A stretch of DNA of 64,000 bases from contig JAJEGF010000015.1 of assembly GCA_022820025.1 (NCBI GenBank), positions 94,230-158,229 on the forward strand, given 5' to 3'. Below are positions 18,852-27,786 of this stretch, one piece after another (the first letter of the stretch is position 1; the number at the start of each line of letters is the position of its first letter). The stretch comes from Chloroflexota bacterium (GTDB taxonomy: Bacteria > Chloroflexota > UBA11872). The notes below the pieces were generated by a model, which had not been told where the DNA came from, searched no databases, and saw only the letters and a program-made list of their open reading frames with translations. Made by a program: the position numbers and the translations under genes.

Positions 18852-19826
18852 GTGGACAGTTTCGACCCCCCCGGGCAGCCCCGCGCGCCGCGCGCCCCTG
18901 CATTCGCACGACGAACCATCCTGGGCGCGCTGGGCCTGGCAACGCCGGCGCTCGCCGGATTGCTCCCCGCCTGCGGATCACCGCCACCCGATCCCAACAT
19001 CAGCGTCTTCCTGACGGTCAACGAAATGCTGCCGGGTCCGCATCGCTTCCCCTTCGTGGTGGTTGACGGCGAAAGTACGGCGATATCCGGCGCGCGGATC
19101 CAGGTGCGCTTCCTGCGGTTGATCGGCGAACGCGACGAGTTCCGCTTCGAAGCCCCTGCCCGGGAACTCGTCGCCGGGGGCACCTACAACCACGTCCATG
19201 AAGACGGCCGGGTCCACGTCCACGACCTGGCCCGCTCCTACTACCTCGTCGACGACGCCAGCTTCGACGAAGGCCTCTGGCGCGCCGACCTGGAGGTGCA
19301 TCCGGCCAACGGTTCCGCCTTCTCCGCGTCTACGGTCTTCCAGGTCGGACGACGCACCGCCACCCCGCGGGTGGGAGACCCGGCGCCCGCCACCGTCCAT
19401 CCCACGGTCGACGACGTTGCGGATCTCAACCTCCTGACCACCGCCGACCCACCCCTGCCAGCCCTCTACCGCCACACCGTCGCCAACGCGCTCGCCGCGA
19501 ACGAGCCATTCGTAGTCGCGTTTAGCACGCCCGCCTTCTGCACGTCGGCCATGTGCGGACCCGTCACCGCCGTTGTGGGCGACGTGCACGGTCAACTGGG
19601 CGACCGCGTGCGCTTCATCCACCTCGAACCGTTCGACCTCAACATCGCGCGCACCGAGGGCCGCCTCGTCTGGGCAGACGTGGCGCGCGAGTGGAACCTC
19701 GAAACCGAACCCTGGGTCTTCGTCGTCGACGCGTCCGGCCGCGTGGCCGCGCGTTTCGAAGGCCTGGTCGGCGCCGCCGAACTCCAACCCGCCATCGCCG
19801 CCGTGGCCGGCCCGCCGTTGGGCTAA
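18852..19826 (+). CDS. thioredoxin-fold lipoprotein of the copper cluster
   Basis: Exported protein of 324 residues. The N-terminus carries a twin-arginine-like ARRTILGALGL and a lipobox LPAC (Cys41). Residues about 45-150 look like an Ig-like domain (VNEMLPGPHRFPF, HVHEDGRVHVHD). The C-terminal part is a thioredoxin-like domain with FSTPAFCTSAMCGP, where the two cysteines are separated by four residues instead of the classic CxxC, then EPWVFVVDASGRVAARFEG. That spacing recalls peroxiredoxin/Sco-like proteins. The role is unknown; the next gene overlaps it, and copper genes follow. The GTG start has no ribosome-binding site. Confidence 0.72.
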   Translation: MDSFDPPGQPRAPRAPAFARRTILGALGLATPALAGLLPACGSPPPDPNISVFLTVNEMLPGPHRFPFVVVDGESTAISGARIQVRFLRLIGERDEFRFEAPARELVAGGTYNHVHEDGRVHVHDLARSYYLVDDASFDEGLWRADLEVHPANGSAFSASTVFQVGRRTATPRVGDPAPATVHPTVDDVADLNLLTTADPPLPALYRHTVANALAANEPFVVAFSTPAFCTSAMCGPVTAVVGDVHGQLGDRVRFIHLEPFDLNIARTEGRLVWADVAREWNLETEPWVFVVDASGRVAARFEGLVGAAELQPAIAAVAGPPLG

Positions 19827-20305
19827 TGCGTCGCCTAGCTCGCCTCTTGCCGGCGTTTGTGCTGCTGGCGGCCACGGCAACGCCCGCCCTGGCCCACGGC
19901 GGTGACCTCGTCTACACCGGCGCCACCGGCCCCTACCAGGTGCGCGCCTTCGCCAACTGGGCCGAGGGCTGGCTCGACTACTCCGTCGATCTCCGCAACG
20001 TCTCCACCGGTGCGCGCATACCCGGCGCCGAAGTCAAGGTGACCGTCTTCGAGAACGGCGTCGAGATCGCCCAATACACCGCCTTCGAGTCCGGCGCCGT
20101 CTACGAGTTCGTCGAGCCAAGCCCCGAGGAAGTCCACTGGAACCTGGTGCTCGACATCTCCAGCCCCCTCGGCCCCGCCAGGCTCACCCACGCGTTGGAC
20201 CTCGCGCCCACCAACTGGGTTCTGCCCGGCGTCCTGGTCATCGGCGGCTTCTTCGCCGCCGTCGCCGCCCACACCTGGACCGCTCGTCGACGCGCCCGCG
20301 CCTAG
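19826..20305 (+). CDS. exported membrane-anchored protein, FixH/YtkA-like
   Basis: 159 residues: a signal peptide ending ATPALAHGG, an extracytoplasmic beta domain (GPYQVRAFANWAEGWLDYSVDLRN, GAEVKVTVFENGVEIAQY), then one transmembrane helix and a basic tail RRRARA. The start ATG overlaps the previous stop (TAATG). Its fold resembles the YtkA/FixH-type domains that accompany CopC/CopD, but I do not recognise a named family with certainty. It probably works in copper handling or cytochrome assembly. Its stop shares a CTAG with the oppositely oriented copCD gene. Confidence 0.65.
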   Translation: MRRLARLLPAFVLLAATATPALAHGGDLVYTGATGPYQVRAFANWAEGWLDYSVDLRNVSTGARIPGAEVKVTVFENGVEIAQYTAFESGAVYEFVEPSPEEVHWNLVLDISSPLGPARLTHALDLAPTNWVLPGVLVIGGFFAAVAAHTWTARRRARA

Positions 20306-22578
20306 CTCCGCGCCGCCTCCGGCAGCGTCTGGATGAAGTTGATGATGTGCCAGGTATCCAGCTCGCCGTAGCGCTCGCCAAACGCCGGCATGCCCGTGCC
20401 CTCGATCCCGTTGAACACAAACCCGAACAGCGCATCGTCCGGGTGCAGCGGCACGTGGATCACCAGGTCAAGCGGCGGCGGATCCAGCGTCGCCGCCAGT
20501 GGCCCGTCGCCGCGACCCGCCGGCCCATGACAGCTCACGCACTCGGCTTCATAAATCTCCCGTCCGGCGCTGATCGAGACATCGTCCGGCGGTATCGGGT
20601 TCACCGCAGACACCGAGACGCCCTGCGGCGGCCCGATGATCAGCAGCCCCGCGCCCAGCACAATGGCCGCAAACCCTGCCCCGGTCCCGGCCTGCCGCAC
20701 GCGCGTCGCCCATCCCTGGCGCGCCAGCGTCGCCAGCGCCAGCACAAAGCCCATCCCTGCTAGCGCCAGCCCCCAGAACCGCACCGCGACCGTTGCGTCA
20801 ACCTCCGCCACGCCAATCGCCGTCGGCGACCCGATGTTCAGCCGCACCGGAACTCTGGCATCGAACGCCCCCGGCTCCCGCACGATCGCCAGCACTTGCC
20901 ACATGCCCGCCAAAGCAAAGGCGTCGGTCTCCACCGCGAACCCGCCGTCCGCCGTGCGAACCGGTCGCTCAACCGTCGTCCCCAAATCGGTATCGAGATA
21001 CCGAAGCTGCAACTCCACATCCGCGTCCCCGGCCCGTCCGCCGTCCGCCGACACCACCTCAACTTCCAGCGTGTTCGGACCCGGCCGCCCCGGAACCACC
21101 CGCACCTGCACTCTCGTATCACCGCTGGCGCCAACGCCCTCCACCGCCAGCGGCACGTCGCCGCTCACCTGGCGCGCCGGCTCGCGCTCCGTCAGGAACC
21201 CGACAACCAGCAGCACACTCACGGCCAGCACGATCTCCGCGCCCACCAGCGTCCGCAACGCCGTCCGAGCGCGCGCTCCTGCCGCCCCCGCAGCCGCAAG
21301 CCGCGGCCGCGTCCACCCCAGGTTCACCCCGCCCAGCGCCAGCAGCGGCGCCACCAGCGCCAGCTTCACCAGCAGCAACACGCCGTACGCCGTGCTCCAC
21401 AGACGCGCCGGCTCGAGTATCTGTAACCACGCGCTATATGCCCCGGTCACCACGATCAGGCCCACAGTCACCGTGGCAACCGCCGAGAAGCGCGCCGCAA
21501 CCTCCGTCATCTCCGCCGCAGCGGAGCCCTCGGAAGCCGCCGTGCGCGCCTCCCACGCCACCAGCAGCAACACCGGCAGACCGCCCACCCACGCCCCAAC
21601 CGCCAGCAGGTGAATCAGGTCGGCCGCCAGCGCCGGCCCAACCTCGCGCAGCGCCGCCGCGTGGCTGCCCAGCGAAATCGTCACCGCCATCACCACGCCC
21701 GTCAGCGCCACCCCGCCCAACGCAACCACGCCCCGCCGCTCGCCCGACGACGACGAACTGGCCTGGTCGGCCAGAACCAGCGCCACCGTAAGGGCCGCCG
21801 TGCGGCCGATCCACAGCGCACCCCACTGCCCCGCCCCAAACACATCCCCAAACCCCGCCAGCAGCGAGTCCCCGCCCAGCACCAGGATCTGCGTTCCCAG
21901 CAGTCCAATCTGGCCCGCCAGGGCCAGCAGCCCTCCGCCCAGCAACAACAACGCCGTGCGCCGTTCCACGATCCGACGCCGCGCCGGGGCGGCCCCGCGC
22001 CGCTGCACGGCCACCTGCAGCGGCCCGCCAATCAGCACCGCCACGCCCACGAACAGCAGCCAGCGCGACACCGACGCCGCCGGGCTCGACTCGATGGAAG
22101 CCACCGCCACCGCCACGTCCGCCGCCACCGGCTCGCCCACCCCGAACGCAAACGACCCGCGGATCACATGACCGTCAATCACCGAGAGCGTCCGCCACAC
22201 CACCACGTAAGTGCCGTCGGTCAACGCATCCACCGGAACCAGCATGGCCGCGTCACTCGTCGGGTCCGCTTCCGTCGGCCCCGTAGTCACCGGCTGCCCG
22301 TCGGCGTCCAGCACCTCCAGGCTGCTGTAACCCAGGTCGATGGCCTCGCTGAACTCCGCGTACACCACCAGCGGCGCCGGATCCACCGCCGTCCCCGGGC
22401 TCGGCGACGCCCGCACCAGGTTTGCGTGCGCCCTGGCCGGCGCCGCAACCAGCGCCAGCGCCGTCAGCGCGGCTAGAACCGCCAGGACCAGGCGCCAATG
22501 GTGGGGCCCAGGCCCCCGCCACGGGCCGGGTTCGCTACGCGGCGCCACGCCGACGGAACGCATACAGCGCCAGGCCAA
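20302..22578 (-). CDS. CopC-CopD-cytochrome c fusion protein
   Basis: A large envelope protein of about 750 residues. In order: signal peptide ending APARA, a CopC beta-sandwich starting HANLVRASPSPG (N-terminal His as copper ligand) and closing with DGHVIRGSFAFGV (second ligand region), a CopD domain of about eight helices with LIHLLAVGAWVGGLPV, an YtkA/FixH-like beta domain (about 490-600), two further helices, and a C-terminal cytochrome c with CVSCH and the probable axial Met in GMPAFGE. CopC and CopD normally move copper across the membrane; the haem domain adds electron transfer. The exact start is unsure: 22578, 22563 or a GTG at 22548 all overlap the upstream gene. Confidence 0.85.
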   Translation of the reverse strand: MAWRCMRSVGVAPRSEPGPWRGPGPHHWRLVLAVLAALTALALVAAPARAHANLVRASPSPGTAVDPAPLVVYAEFSEAIDLGYSSLEVLDADGQPVTTGPTEADPTSDAAMLVPVDALTDGTYVVVWRTLSVIDGHVIRGSFAFGVGEPVAADVAVAVASIESSPAASVSRWLLFVGVAVLIGGPLQVAVQRRGAAPARRRIVERRTALLLLGGGLLALAGQIGLLGTQILVLGGDSLLAGFGDVFGAGQWGALWIGRTAALTVALVLADQASSSSSGERRGVVALGGVALTGVVMAVTISLGSHAAALREVGPALAADLIHLLAVGAWVGGLPVLLLVAWEARTAASEGSAAAEMTEVAARFSAVATVTVGLIVVTGAYSAWLQILEPARLWSTAYGVLLLVKLALVAPLLALGGVNLGWTRPRLAAAGAAGARARTALRTLVGAEIVLAVSVLLVVGFLTEREPARQVSGDVPLAVEGVGASGDTRVQVRVVPGRPGPNTLEVEVVSADGGRAGDADVELQLRYLDTDLGTTVERPVRTADGGFAVETDAFALAGMWQVLAIVREPGAFDARVPVRLNIGSPTAIGVAEVDATVAVRFWGLALAGMGFVLALATLARQGWATRVRQAGTGAGFAAIVLGAGLLIIGPPQGVSVSAVNPIPPDDVSISAGREIYEAECVSCHGPAGRGDGPLAATLDPPPLDLVIHVPLHPDDALFGFVFNGIEGTGMPAFGERYGELDTWHIINFIQTLPEAARS

Positions 22579-23974
22579 CGCCGGTCACCAGTCCCAGTCC
22601 GCCAATCACCAGCCCGGCCACGGCAATCGTCAGGGCCGTCGCCGAAGCATCCGATGCATCCCGCGCCTGCTGCTGTGCCGCCGTGGCCACCCCGGCAATC
22701 TCGCGCGCGCTCGGTACCGGCCGCGGGAACTGCGCCTCCGTGGCCGACCGCACGTCATCAAAAGTGCCGGGACCGGACGTGAATGTCTCGTCGACCGGCA
22801 AACCGTCAATCGTCCCCACAAATCGGAACCGGTACGCCCCCGGCACCGTTGGAATGAACGGCGCCACGTATCCTCCGCGTTCCCCCGGCAGCGGCGACAG
22901 CGCCATCTGCCGCGGCACGCCGGACGCCGACATGTCCGCCGCCAGGTGCGTCACCTCCACCACCAGGCTGTTCGCCAGGCCGTTCACGCCAACCTGCGCC
23001 TGCTGTCCGGCGTCCATCTGCGTGCCGGCGGACGCACCGCCGTCCGGGATGTGAATCGTCGTTACCGCCTCGATCGTCTCGCCGCCATACGCGTATTCCT
23101 GGTGCATGTTGGTATTCAGCGTCACCCGCACCTCGTTCATGCCCGGCGCCAGCTTCCCCAGATGCAGGTACGGACTGTAGATCCGCCCCAGCCGCACGCC
23201 ATTCACGTAGAGGTGCGGATGCCCTTCACCCGACACGTTCTGGGCATTCACCTTCGCCGGGGCAAGCGTGAATCCCTGCGGCATCACCTTCAGGTTCGCC
23301 CCACCCAGCGGATCCGGCTCCAGGCCGATCGCGATTCCCATCCCCTCGGGCGCCTCGACTTGACCCACCTCTTCCGGCGCGGGCGGCATGGCCGGAACGC
23401 TGATCGTGGTCACCGCCTGCACCGGCTGCCCGTCCACCACGTATTCGCTATGGCCATTCGTCTGCAGCGTCACCCGGATCTCACGGTCCCCGGGTGCAAC
23501 GCCCTTCAGGTGGAACCATTCGCCGTAGGCTCGGCCCACCTTCTCGCCGTCCACGTAAACGTGCGCGTGCCCCTCGCCGTCCACGTCCGCCTGGTTCACC
23601 CGCTCCGCCGCGAACACAAAGCCGGTGGGGATGATGTGCACGTTGATTCCATCGATCGGGTCGACCTCCGCCGTCACGGCAACCGCCATCCCCGATGTCT
23701 CCACCGTCCCGCCGTGCTCGTGACCGTCGTCCGACGCGGGGCCCGACCCGTGGTGATCTCCGCCCGCCTGCGTCACCGACAGGTACACCCCGTTCGGCTG
23801 CCCCTCGTACGCCGGCTCCACCAGGAACCCGACGTCAAACGTGAAGCCATGAACCTCACGTCCCTCGTGCGCCCACGCCACGCTCGCCGCAGCCGCCAGC
23901 CCGACCCCGGCAAACGCCAGCGCTAGCAGGCTGCGCCTAAGGCGCGGCAGGCGATTCCAGATACGCATCAACAA
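22535..23974 (-). CDS. exported protein with duplicated His-containing domain
   Basis: 479 residues, unrecognised. A signal peptide ends SVAWAHEG, and a C-terminal helix with RRR tail anchors it. The mature part holds two copies of a domain of about 90 residues. The most conserved stretches are VNQADVDGEGHAHVYVDG with VNAQNVSGEGHPHLYVNG, and RVTLQTNGHSEY with RVTLNTNMHQEY. The H-x-H pair plus a later His suggests a metal site in each repeat. A His-rich loop (GGDHHGSG, DDGHEHGG) lies before repeat 1, and an Ig-like region (GERGGYVAPFIPTVPG) after repeat 2 resembles copper-cluster YtkA domains. Its 3' end overlaps the CopCD gene; a periplasmic copper-binding role is inferred. Confidence 0.75.
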   Translation of the reverse strand: MLMRIWNRLPRLRRSLLALAFAGVGLAAAASVAWAHEGREVHGFTFDVGFLVEPAYEGQPNGVYLSVTQAGGDHHGSGPASDDGHEHGGTVETSGMAVAVTAEVDPIDGINVHIIPTGFVFAAERVNQADVDGEGHAHVYVDGEKVGRAYGEWFHLKGVAPGDREIRVTLQTNGHSEYVVDGQPVQAVTTISVPAMPPAPEEVGQVEAPEGMGIAIGLEPDPLGGANLKVMPQGFTLAPAKVNAQNVSGEGHPHLYVNGVRLGRIYSPYLHLGKLAPGMNEVRVTLNTNMHQEYAYGGETIEAVTTIHIPDGGASAGTQMDAGQQAQVGVNGLANSLVVEVTHLAADMSASGVPRQMALSPLPGERGGYVAPFIPTVPGAYRFRFVGTIDGLPVDETFTSGPGTFDDVRSATEAQFPRPVPSAREIAGVATAAQQQARDASDASATALTIAVAGLVIGGLGLVTGVGLALYAFRRRGAA

Positions 23975-24069
23975 ACCTCGCAGCTACGGCGCGCCCCCGC
24001 ACGGCAGTCCTCGCCGCTACGGGATTCGCGCAATTGGTCCGCGCACCTGCGTGCGCGGCTGGGAACCAT

Positions 24070-24429
24070 CTACTGCAAGGCCAACCTGGGCGGCGGCCGC
24101 GGCGGCCCAATAGTCATACGGCACGCCCGCCCAATGTCCAATCGAACACGCTCGAACAGGCACACAACCAGCACAACCGCCAATAGCGCCGGCATCACCC
24201 CCACCGGAAACGGCGACGACTGTTCCGGAAACTCACCCGTCGTGCCTTCCGCTCCTGCCCCATCCGCCTCCGGCAAAGTCCACGGCAAGTGAATGTGATC
24301 GTGCCCCTCATGCCCGTGCGGCGTAACCACCCCAAGCATCGGCGCCGCAGTCGTCACCAACGACGGCGCCAGCAAGGCCGCCACGGCCAGAACCAGCACG
24401 GCAGCCGCCACAACTCGCCTGAACCTCAT
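24070..24429 (-). CDS. small His-rich membrane protein
   Basis: 119 residues with two hydrophobic helices (about 5-32 and 75-93) flanking an outside loop that contains HGHEGHDHIH, a probable metal-binding segment. There is no recognised domain. It lies 95 bases upstream of the duplicated-domain gene on the same strand, so it is likely the first gene of the copper envelope operon. Codon use matches its neighbours. A metal-scavenging or accessory role is inferred from the histidines and the context only. Confidence 0.6.
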   Translation of the reverse strand: MRFRRVVAAAVLVLAVAALLAPSLVTTAAPMLGVVTPHGHEGHDHIHLPWTLPEADGAGAEGTTGEFPEQSSPFPVGVMPALLAVVLVVCLFERVRLDIGRACRMTIGPPRPPPRLALQ

Positions 24430-24572
24430 ACAGCCAGACTATCTGAACTCAACGCGCCAGGATCCCGGCCAGGGCAAGACGCCGAATCAACGTCCCATGG
24501 ACATTAGTCGCTCTCGCTATCGGGCAGAATCCCGCCAGGTCCTCCACCCCGCATCCGCAAAGGCCATTCCCC

Positions 24573-25352
24573 TTGAGCAATCCCCCCTACGCCTTCGGCG
24601 ACGACGACACCGCCGCCGAACGCCATCGCATGCTCGCCTACATCTTCGCGCCGGAGATCAAGAGCTTCCTGGGCCGCGTGCCGCCCGATCCCGGGCTGGT
24701 GATCGACCTTGGCTGCGGCCCCGGCTTCACCACCCGCCTGCTCGCCGACACCCTGAACGCAGGCAAAACCGTCGGCCTCGACACCTCCCGGCCCTTCCTG
24801 GACATCGCGGGCAGTGATTCCAACGGCGGCCTCGACTTTGTCCACCACGACGTAACCCGGGCGCCCTTCCCCACCGGCGCCGCCGACGTCCTCTTCTGCC
24901 ACCTGCTGCTGCCGCACCTCGCCGATCCGGCCGGCGCCCTTCGCACCTGGGCCTCGCAGTTACGCCCGGCCGGCCTCCTGCTCGTCGACGAGGTCTCCGA
25001 CATCCAAACCGCCAACCCGACCTTCCGAACCTACCTCGACGCCGCCGAACGAATGCTCGACGGCATCGGCGGCGACCTCTACGTCGGCCGCCGCGTTGAG
25101 CAGTTCGGCCGCGTCCCCGGCCTGCGGCGAATCTCCAGCCGCCTGGTCAAGAACCCCGTCGCCACCGCCGCCTGCGCCCGCATGTTCCGACTGAACCTCG
25201 ACGCCTGGGGCCCCAACCCCCACGCCGCCCTCTCCCCCGAGGACATCACCGCCCTCGGCTCCGCCCTCGACGACCTCGCCACCTCCACCGCCACCAACGA
25301 AATCCACTGGCAAATGCGCCAGATCATCTTCAAAGCCACCACCGGCGGCTAA
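24573..25352 (+). CDS. class I SAM-dependent methyltransferase
   Basis: 259 residues with the Rossmann-type methyltransferase fold. Motif I VIDLGCGPGFTTRLL near residue 43, the acidic ribose-binding Asp in VGLDTSRPF, the adenine-binding HHDVTRAPFP, and motif IV CHLLLPHLADP are all present. The start is a TTG at 24573, since no ATG lies before the fold; the first ATG (codon 20) would also leave motif I intact. The substrate is unknown. It is divergent from the copper genes. Confidence 0.82.
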   Translation: MSNPPYAFGDDDTAAERHRMLAYIFAPEIKSFLGRVPPDPGLVIDLGCGPGFTTRLLADTLNAGKTVGLDTSRPFLDIAGSDSNGGLDFVHHDVTRAPFPTGAADVLFCHLLLPHLADPAGALRTWASQLRPAGLLLVDEVSDIQTANPTFRTYLDAAERMLDGIGGDLYVGRRVEQFGRVPGLRRISSRLVKNPVATAACARMFRLNLDAWGPNPHAALSPEDITALGSALDDLATSTATNEIHWQMRQIIFKATTGG

Positions 25353-25398
25353 TCGAGAGAGCCCTGACGGCATTCTGCTAGCCTGAGTCTCAAAGGTT

Positions 25399-25455
25399 CC
25401 CTCCCGATGACAAGAGCCCAAGGGGCTCTCTCCGGCAACGGAGTAGTCGGGAGGG
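25399..25455 (+). ncRNA. candidate structured RNA, three-way junction
   Basis: A closing stem CCCTCCCGA/TCGGGAGGG (25399-25407 with 25447-25455, 9 perfect pairs) encloses two adjacent hairpins: AGAGCCC-AAG-GGGCTCT (25413-25429) and CTCCG-GCAA-CGGAG (25430-25443) with a GNRA tetraloop. Joining strands are TGACA and TAG. It lies about 150 bases before the next gene. No known riboswitch consensus fits. It could also be a terminator or processing structure for the methyltransferase gene. Confidence 0.45.
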
Positions 25456-25602
25456 TCATTCTTTCTTCGGCGCAAGAGCAGCATCGGCTCGTGGTCACGA
25501 CGCCTGCTTCTCGCGAAACTTGCGAGCGCCCGGACCCGGTTTGGCGCGACGCCGTGCGCTCCCCTGATACCGCCGCGTAGTCACCGCCGCGGCCCGCGTA
25601 TC

Positions 25603-26658
25603 ATGCCCCACACCGCAACAGGCCCCTCGCCAGTGAACCTCGACAGCCGCACCTGGGACGCCCGCTACGGCCGGGGCATCCTGGCGGAACATGGGCCCCA
25701 GTACACCGACTACATTGCCATCACCTCACCCAGCGCCTGGGCCGTGGTGGAGCCGTTGCTCCCCCATCCGCCGCGCGCCCTCGAATTCCAGCGCGGCATG
25801 GGCGAGGAGTACCTCGAAGCCCTGATCCAGTGCCTCCCCGACGCCGAACTCGTTCTGGCCATCGGCGGCGGCAACGCCTTGGACGTGGGCAAAGTCGCCG
25901 CCTGGAAGCTCGGCAAGCCTCTGGTGATGATCCCCACCATCGTCTCAACCGGCGCCATCTTCCAGGCCCCCGTCGCCTTCCGCCGCCAGCCTGTTTGGCA
26001 GTTCTACTTCGACACCATCGCGCCCGAATACTTGCTCCTGGACTACGGCGTCATCGCCGCCGCGCCCCCACATCTCAACCGCGCCGGCATGGGCGAGTGC
26101 ATCTGCATCCTCGGCCACGTCGGCTCCTGGCGCTGGTGGGCCGACAACCGTACGGACGGTATCCCGTGGGACCAGGCCGTGGCCGATGCCACGCACGAGT
26201 GGGTCCGCCGCCGCTGCCGCGACTTTGCCGCCGGCCTGGACGCCGACGGCCGCCCCAACGACGCGTCCCTCCGCATCGCCAGCGAAGTCAACCGCGAGCG
26301 CTACGACGTCCCCACCCACGACCTCAAGGTCTCCCACAGCATTGACCACACCTTCGTCATGGCCTTCGAGTGGGTCCACGGCTACGAACTCATCCATTCG
26401 GAAGTCGTCTCCCTCGGCGCCCTCATCAACGCCTACGTCTACGAGTGGGGCTTCGACGAAACCAAGTCGCTGCTGGACGCCTGCCGGGTCCGCTGTCGGC
26501 CCGCCGACATCGGCTGCACCTGGGACGAAGTAAAGGCTGTCCTTGCCAACCTCAACGAACTGAATGACCGCCTCGGCCACGCCCAGAACTGGTTCCACCT
26601 CAACTCGCTCTCCGACCAATCGTTCCAACAGATGGCGGACGCGATCGACGCACCGTAA
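25603..26658 (+). CDS. iron-type alcohol dehydrogenase/glycerol-1-phosphate dehydrogenase-like
   Basis: 351 residues of the DHQ-synthase/iron-containing dehydrogenase superfamily. The NAD-binding GGGNALDVGKVAA motif is near residue 88, followed by KPLVMIPTIVSTGA. Metal ligands are expected among the Asp in LLDYGVI and the His residues in HSIDHTFVMAFEWVHGYELIHSE. The overall pattern is closest to the AraM/EgsA (glycerol-1-phosphate dehydrogenase) side of the superfamily. The following Gfo/Idh/MocA gene begins 34 bases later, so both may act on one polyol. Substrate uncertain. Confidence 0.78.
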   Translation: MPHTATGPSPVNLDSRTWDARYGRGILAEHGPQYTDYIAITSPSAWAVVEPLLPHPPRALEFQRGMGEEYLEALIQCLPDAELVLAIGGGNALDVGKVAAWKLGKPLVMIPTIVSTGAIFQAPVAFRRQPVWQFYFDTIAPEYLLLDYGVIAAAPPHLNRAGMGECICILGHVGSWRWWADNRTDGIPWDQAVADATHEWVRRRCRDFAAGLDADGRPNDASLRIASEVNRERYDVPTHDLKVSHSIDHTFVMAFEWVHGYELIHSEVVSLGALINAYVYEWGFDETKSLLDACRVRCRPADIGCTWDEVKAVLANLNELNDRLGHAQNWFHLNSLSDQSFQQMADAIDAP

Positions 26659-26691
26659 GACCACCATGAGCCCATTCCTTCAGAGTCAGCC

Positions 26692-27759
26692 ATGACCAAC
26701 GTCCGCCTCGCCATCGTCGGCTGCGGCACCATCTCCAGGCTCAACGCCCCCGGCTACCTCGAACACCCGAACTGCGAGGTTGCCGCCCTCTGCGATCCCG
26801 CCCGCGAGCGCGCCGAGCGGCGCGCGGCCGAATGGGGCATCACCCCCCGCATCTACACCAACTACGACCAACTGCTCGAAGACCCCGACATCGACGCCGT
26901 CGAACTTCTCACCCCCACCCCGCTCCACGCCGAGCAATCCATCGCCGCCCTTGAAGCCGGCAAGCACGTCTCCTGTCAGAAACCCATGGCGCGCAACCTC
27001 CGGGAAGCCGCCCGCCTCGCAGACGCGGTAGCCAGGGCCGACACCTTCTATCGCGTAACCGAGAACTTTCTGTATTACCCGCCGCTCATGAAGGCCAAGG
27101 AACTCATAGCCAGCGGCGTCATCGGCGACCCCAACATGGTCCGCATGCGTGTCGTCGTCACCAGCGTCGAGGCCGAATCCGAGCGGCTGCCCCTCGCGCC
27201 CGACGCCCTCACGTGGCGTCGCGACCCTTTGCTCAACCCCGGCGGTCTGCTCTACGACGAGGGCGCCCACAAGTACGCCACCGCCATGTGGTGGGTCGGC
27301 GAACCTGCCACGGTTAGCGCCACCGTCACCCGCACCGACGACTACATGGTCGATGCGCCCAGCGTCGTCGTCTGGCGGTTCAAAGACGCCAATTGCCTGG
27401 CCGTCTTCGAATACTCCAGCGCCCCCGACATGCGCATCCGCGCCCCCTACTACGCCCTCGACGACTTCTTCGAGATCCAGGGCACAAAGGGCCTGATCTG
27501 GGTCACCCGCTGCAGCGGCGAAATGCTCGACCTGCCGCCCGTGATGCTGCATTCCGGCTCGGAAACCGTCAGCTACCAGGTCCCCATGGACTGGATCGAA
27601 GGCTTCAAGGGCGCCGCCCGCGACTTCATCGACGGCATCCTCGCCGGTCGCCAGCCGCGCCTGGACGTCCAGGAATCGACCAAGGTTCTTCGCGCGTCCC
27701 TGGCCGCCTACGCCTCCGACGCCGCCCAGCGCCCGATCGACCCAAGTACCCTGACCTGA
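26692..27759 (+). CDS. Gfo/Idh/MocA family oxidoreductase
   Basis: 355 residues. The N-terminal Rossmann motif is AIVGCGTISRLN, and the CQKPMARNLREA segment is the EKP-like motif that binds the nicotinamide and substrate. RVTENFLYYPPLMKAKELI and GGLLYDEGAHKYATAMWW form the substrate domain with the catalytic His in EGAH. It acts on a cyclic polyol or sugar in the cytoplasm, oxidising it with NAD(P). It follows the iron-type dehydrogenase and precedes two VOC genes on the same strand; the four could form one catabolic unit. Confidence 0.85.
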   Translation: MTNVRLAIVGCGTISRLNAPGYLEHPNCEVAALCDPARERAERRAAEWGITPRIYTNYDQLLEDPDIDAVELLTPTPLHAEQSIAALEAGKHVSCQKPMARNLREAARLADAVARADTFYRVTENFLYYPPLMKAKELIASGVIGDPNMVRMRVVVTSVEAESERLPLAPDALTWRRDPLLNPGGLLYDEGAHKYATAMWWVGEPATVSATVTRTDDYMVDAPSVVVWRFKDANCLAVFEYSSAPDMRIRAPYYALDDFFEIQGTKGLIWVTRCSGEMLDLPPVMLHSGSETVSYQVPMDWIEGFKGAARDFIDGILAGRQPRLDVQESTKVLRASLAAYASDAAQRPIDPSTLT

Positions 27760-27786
27760 CGTTCAGAGACTCCGGGGACTCTTGCA

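Noticed and set aside
22340..23926. 528-codon plus-strand frame over the copper cluster
   Set aside because: His/Arg/Pro-rich shadow of the duplicated-domain and CopCD genes, no start signal.
25399..25455. SAM-I riboswitch
   Set aside because: CCCGATGA and CCGGCAAC strings occur, but the spacing and the helix layout do not fit the S-box.
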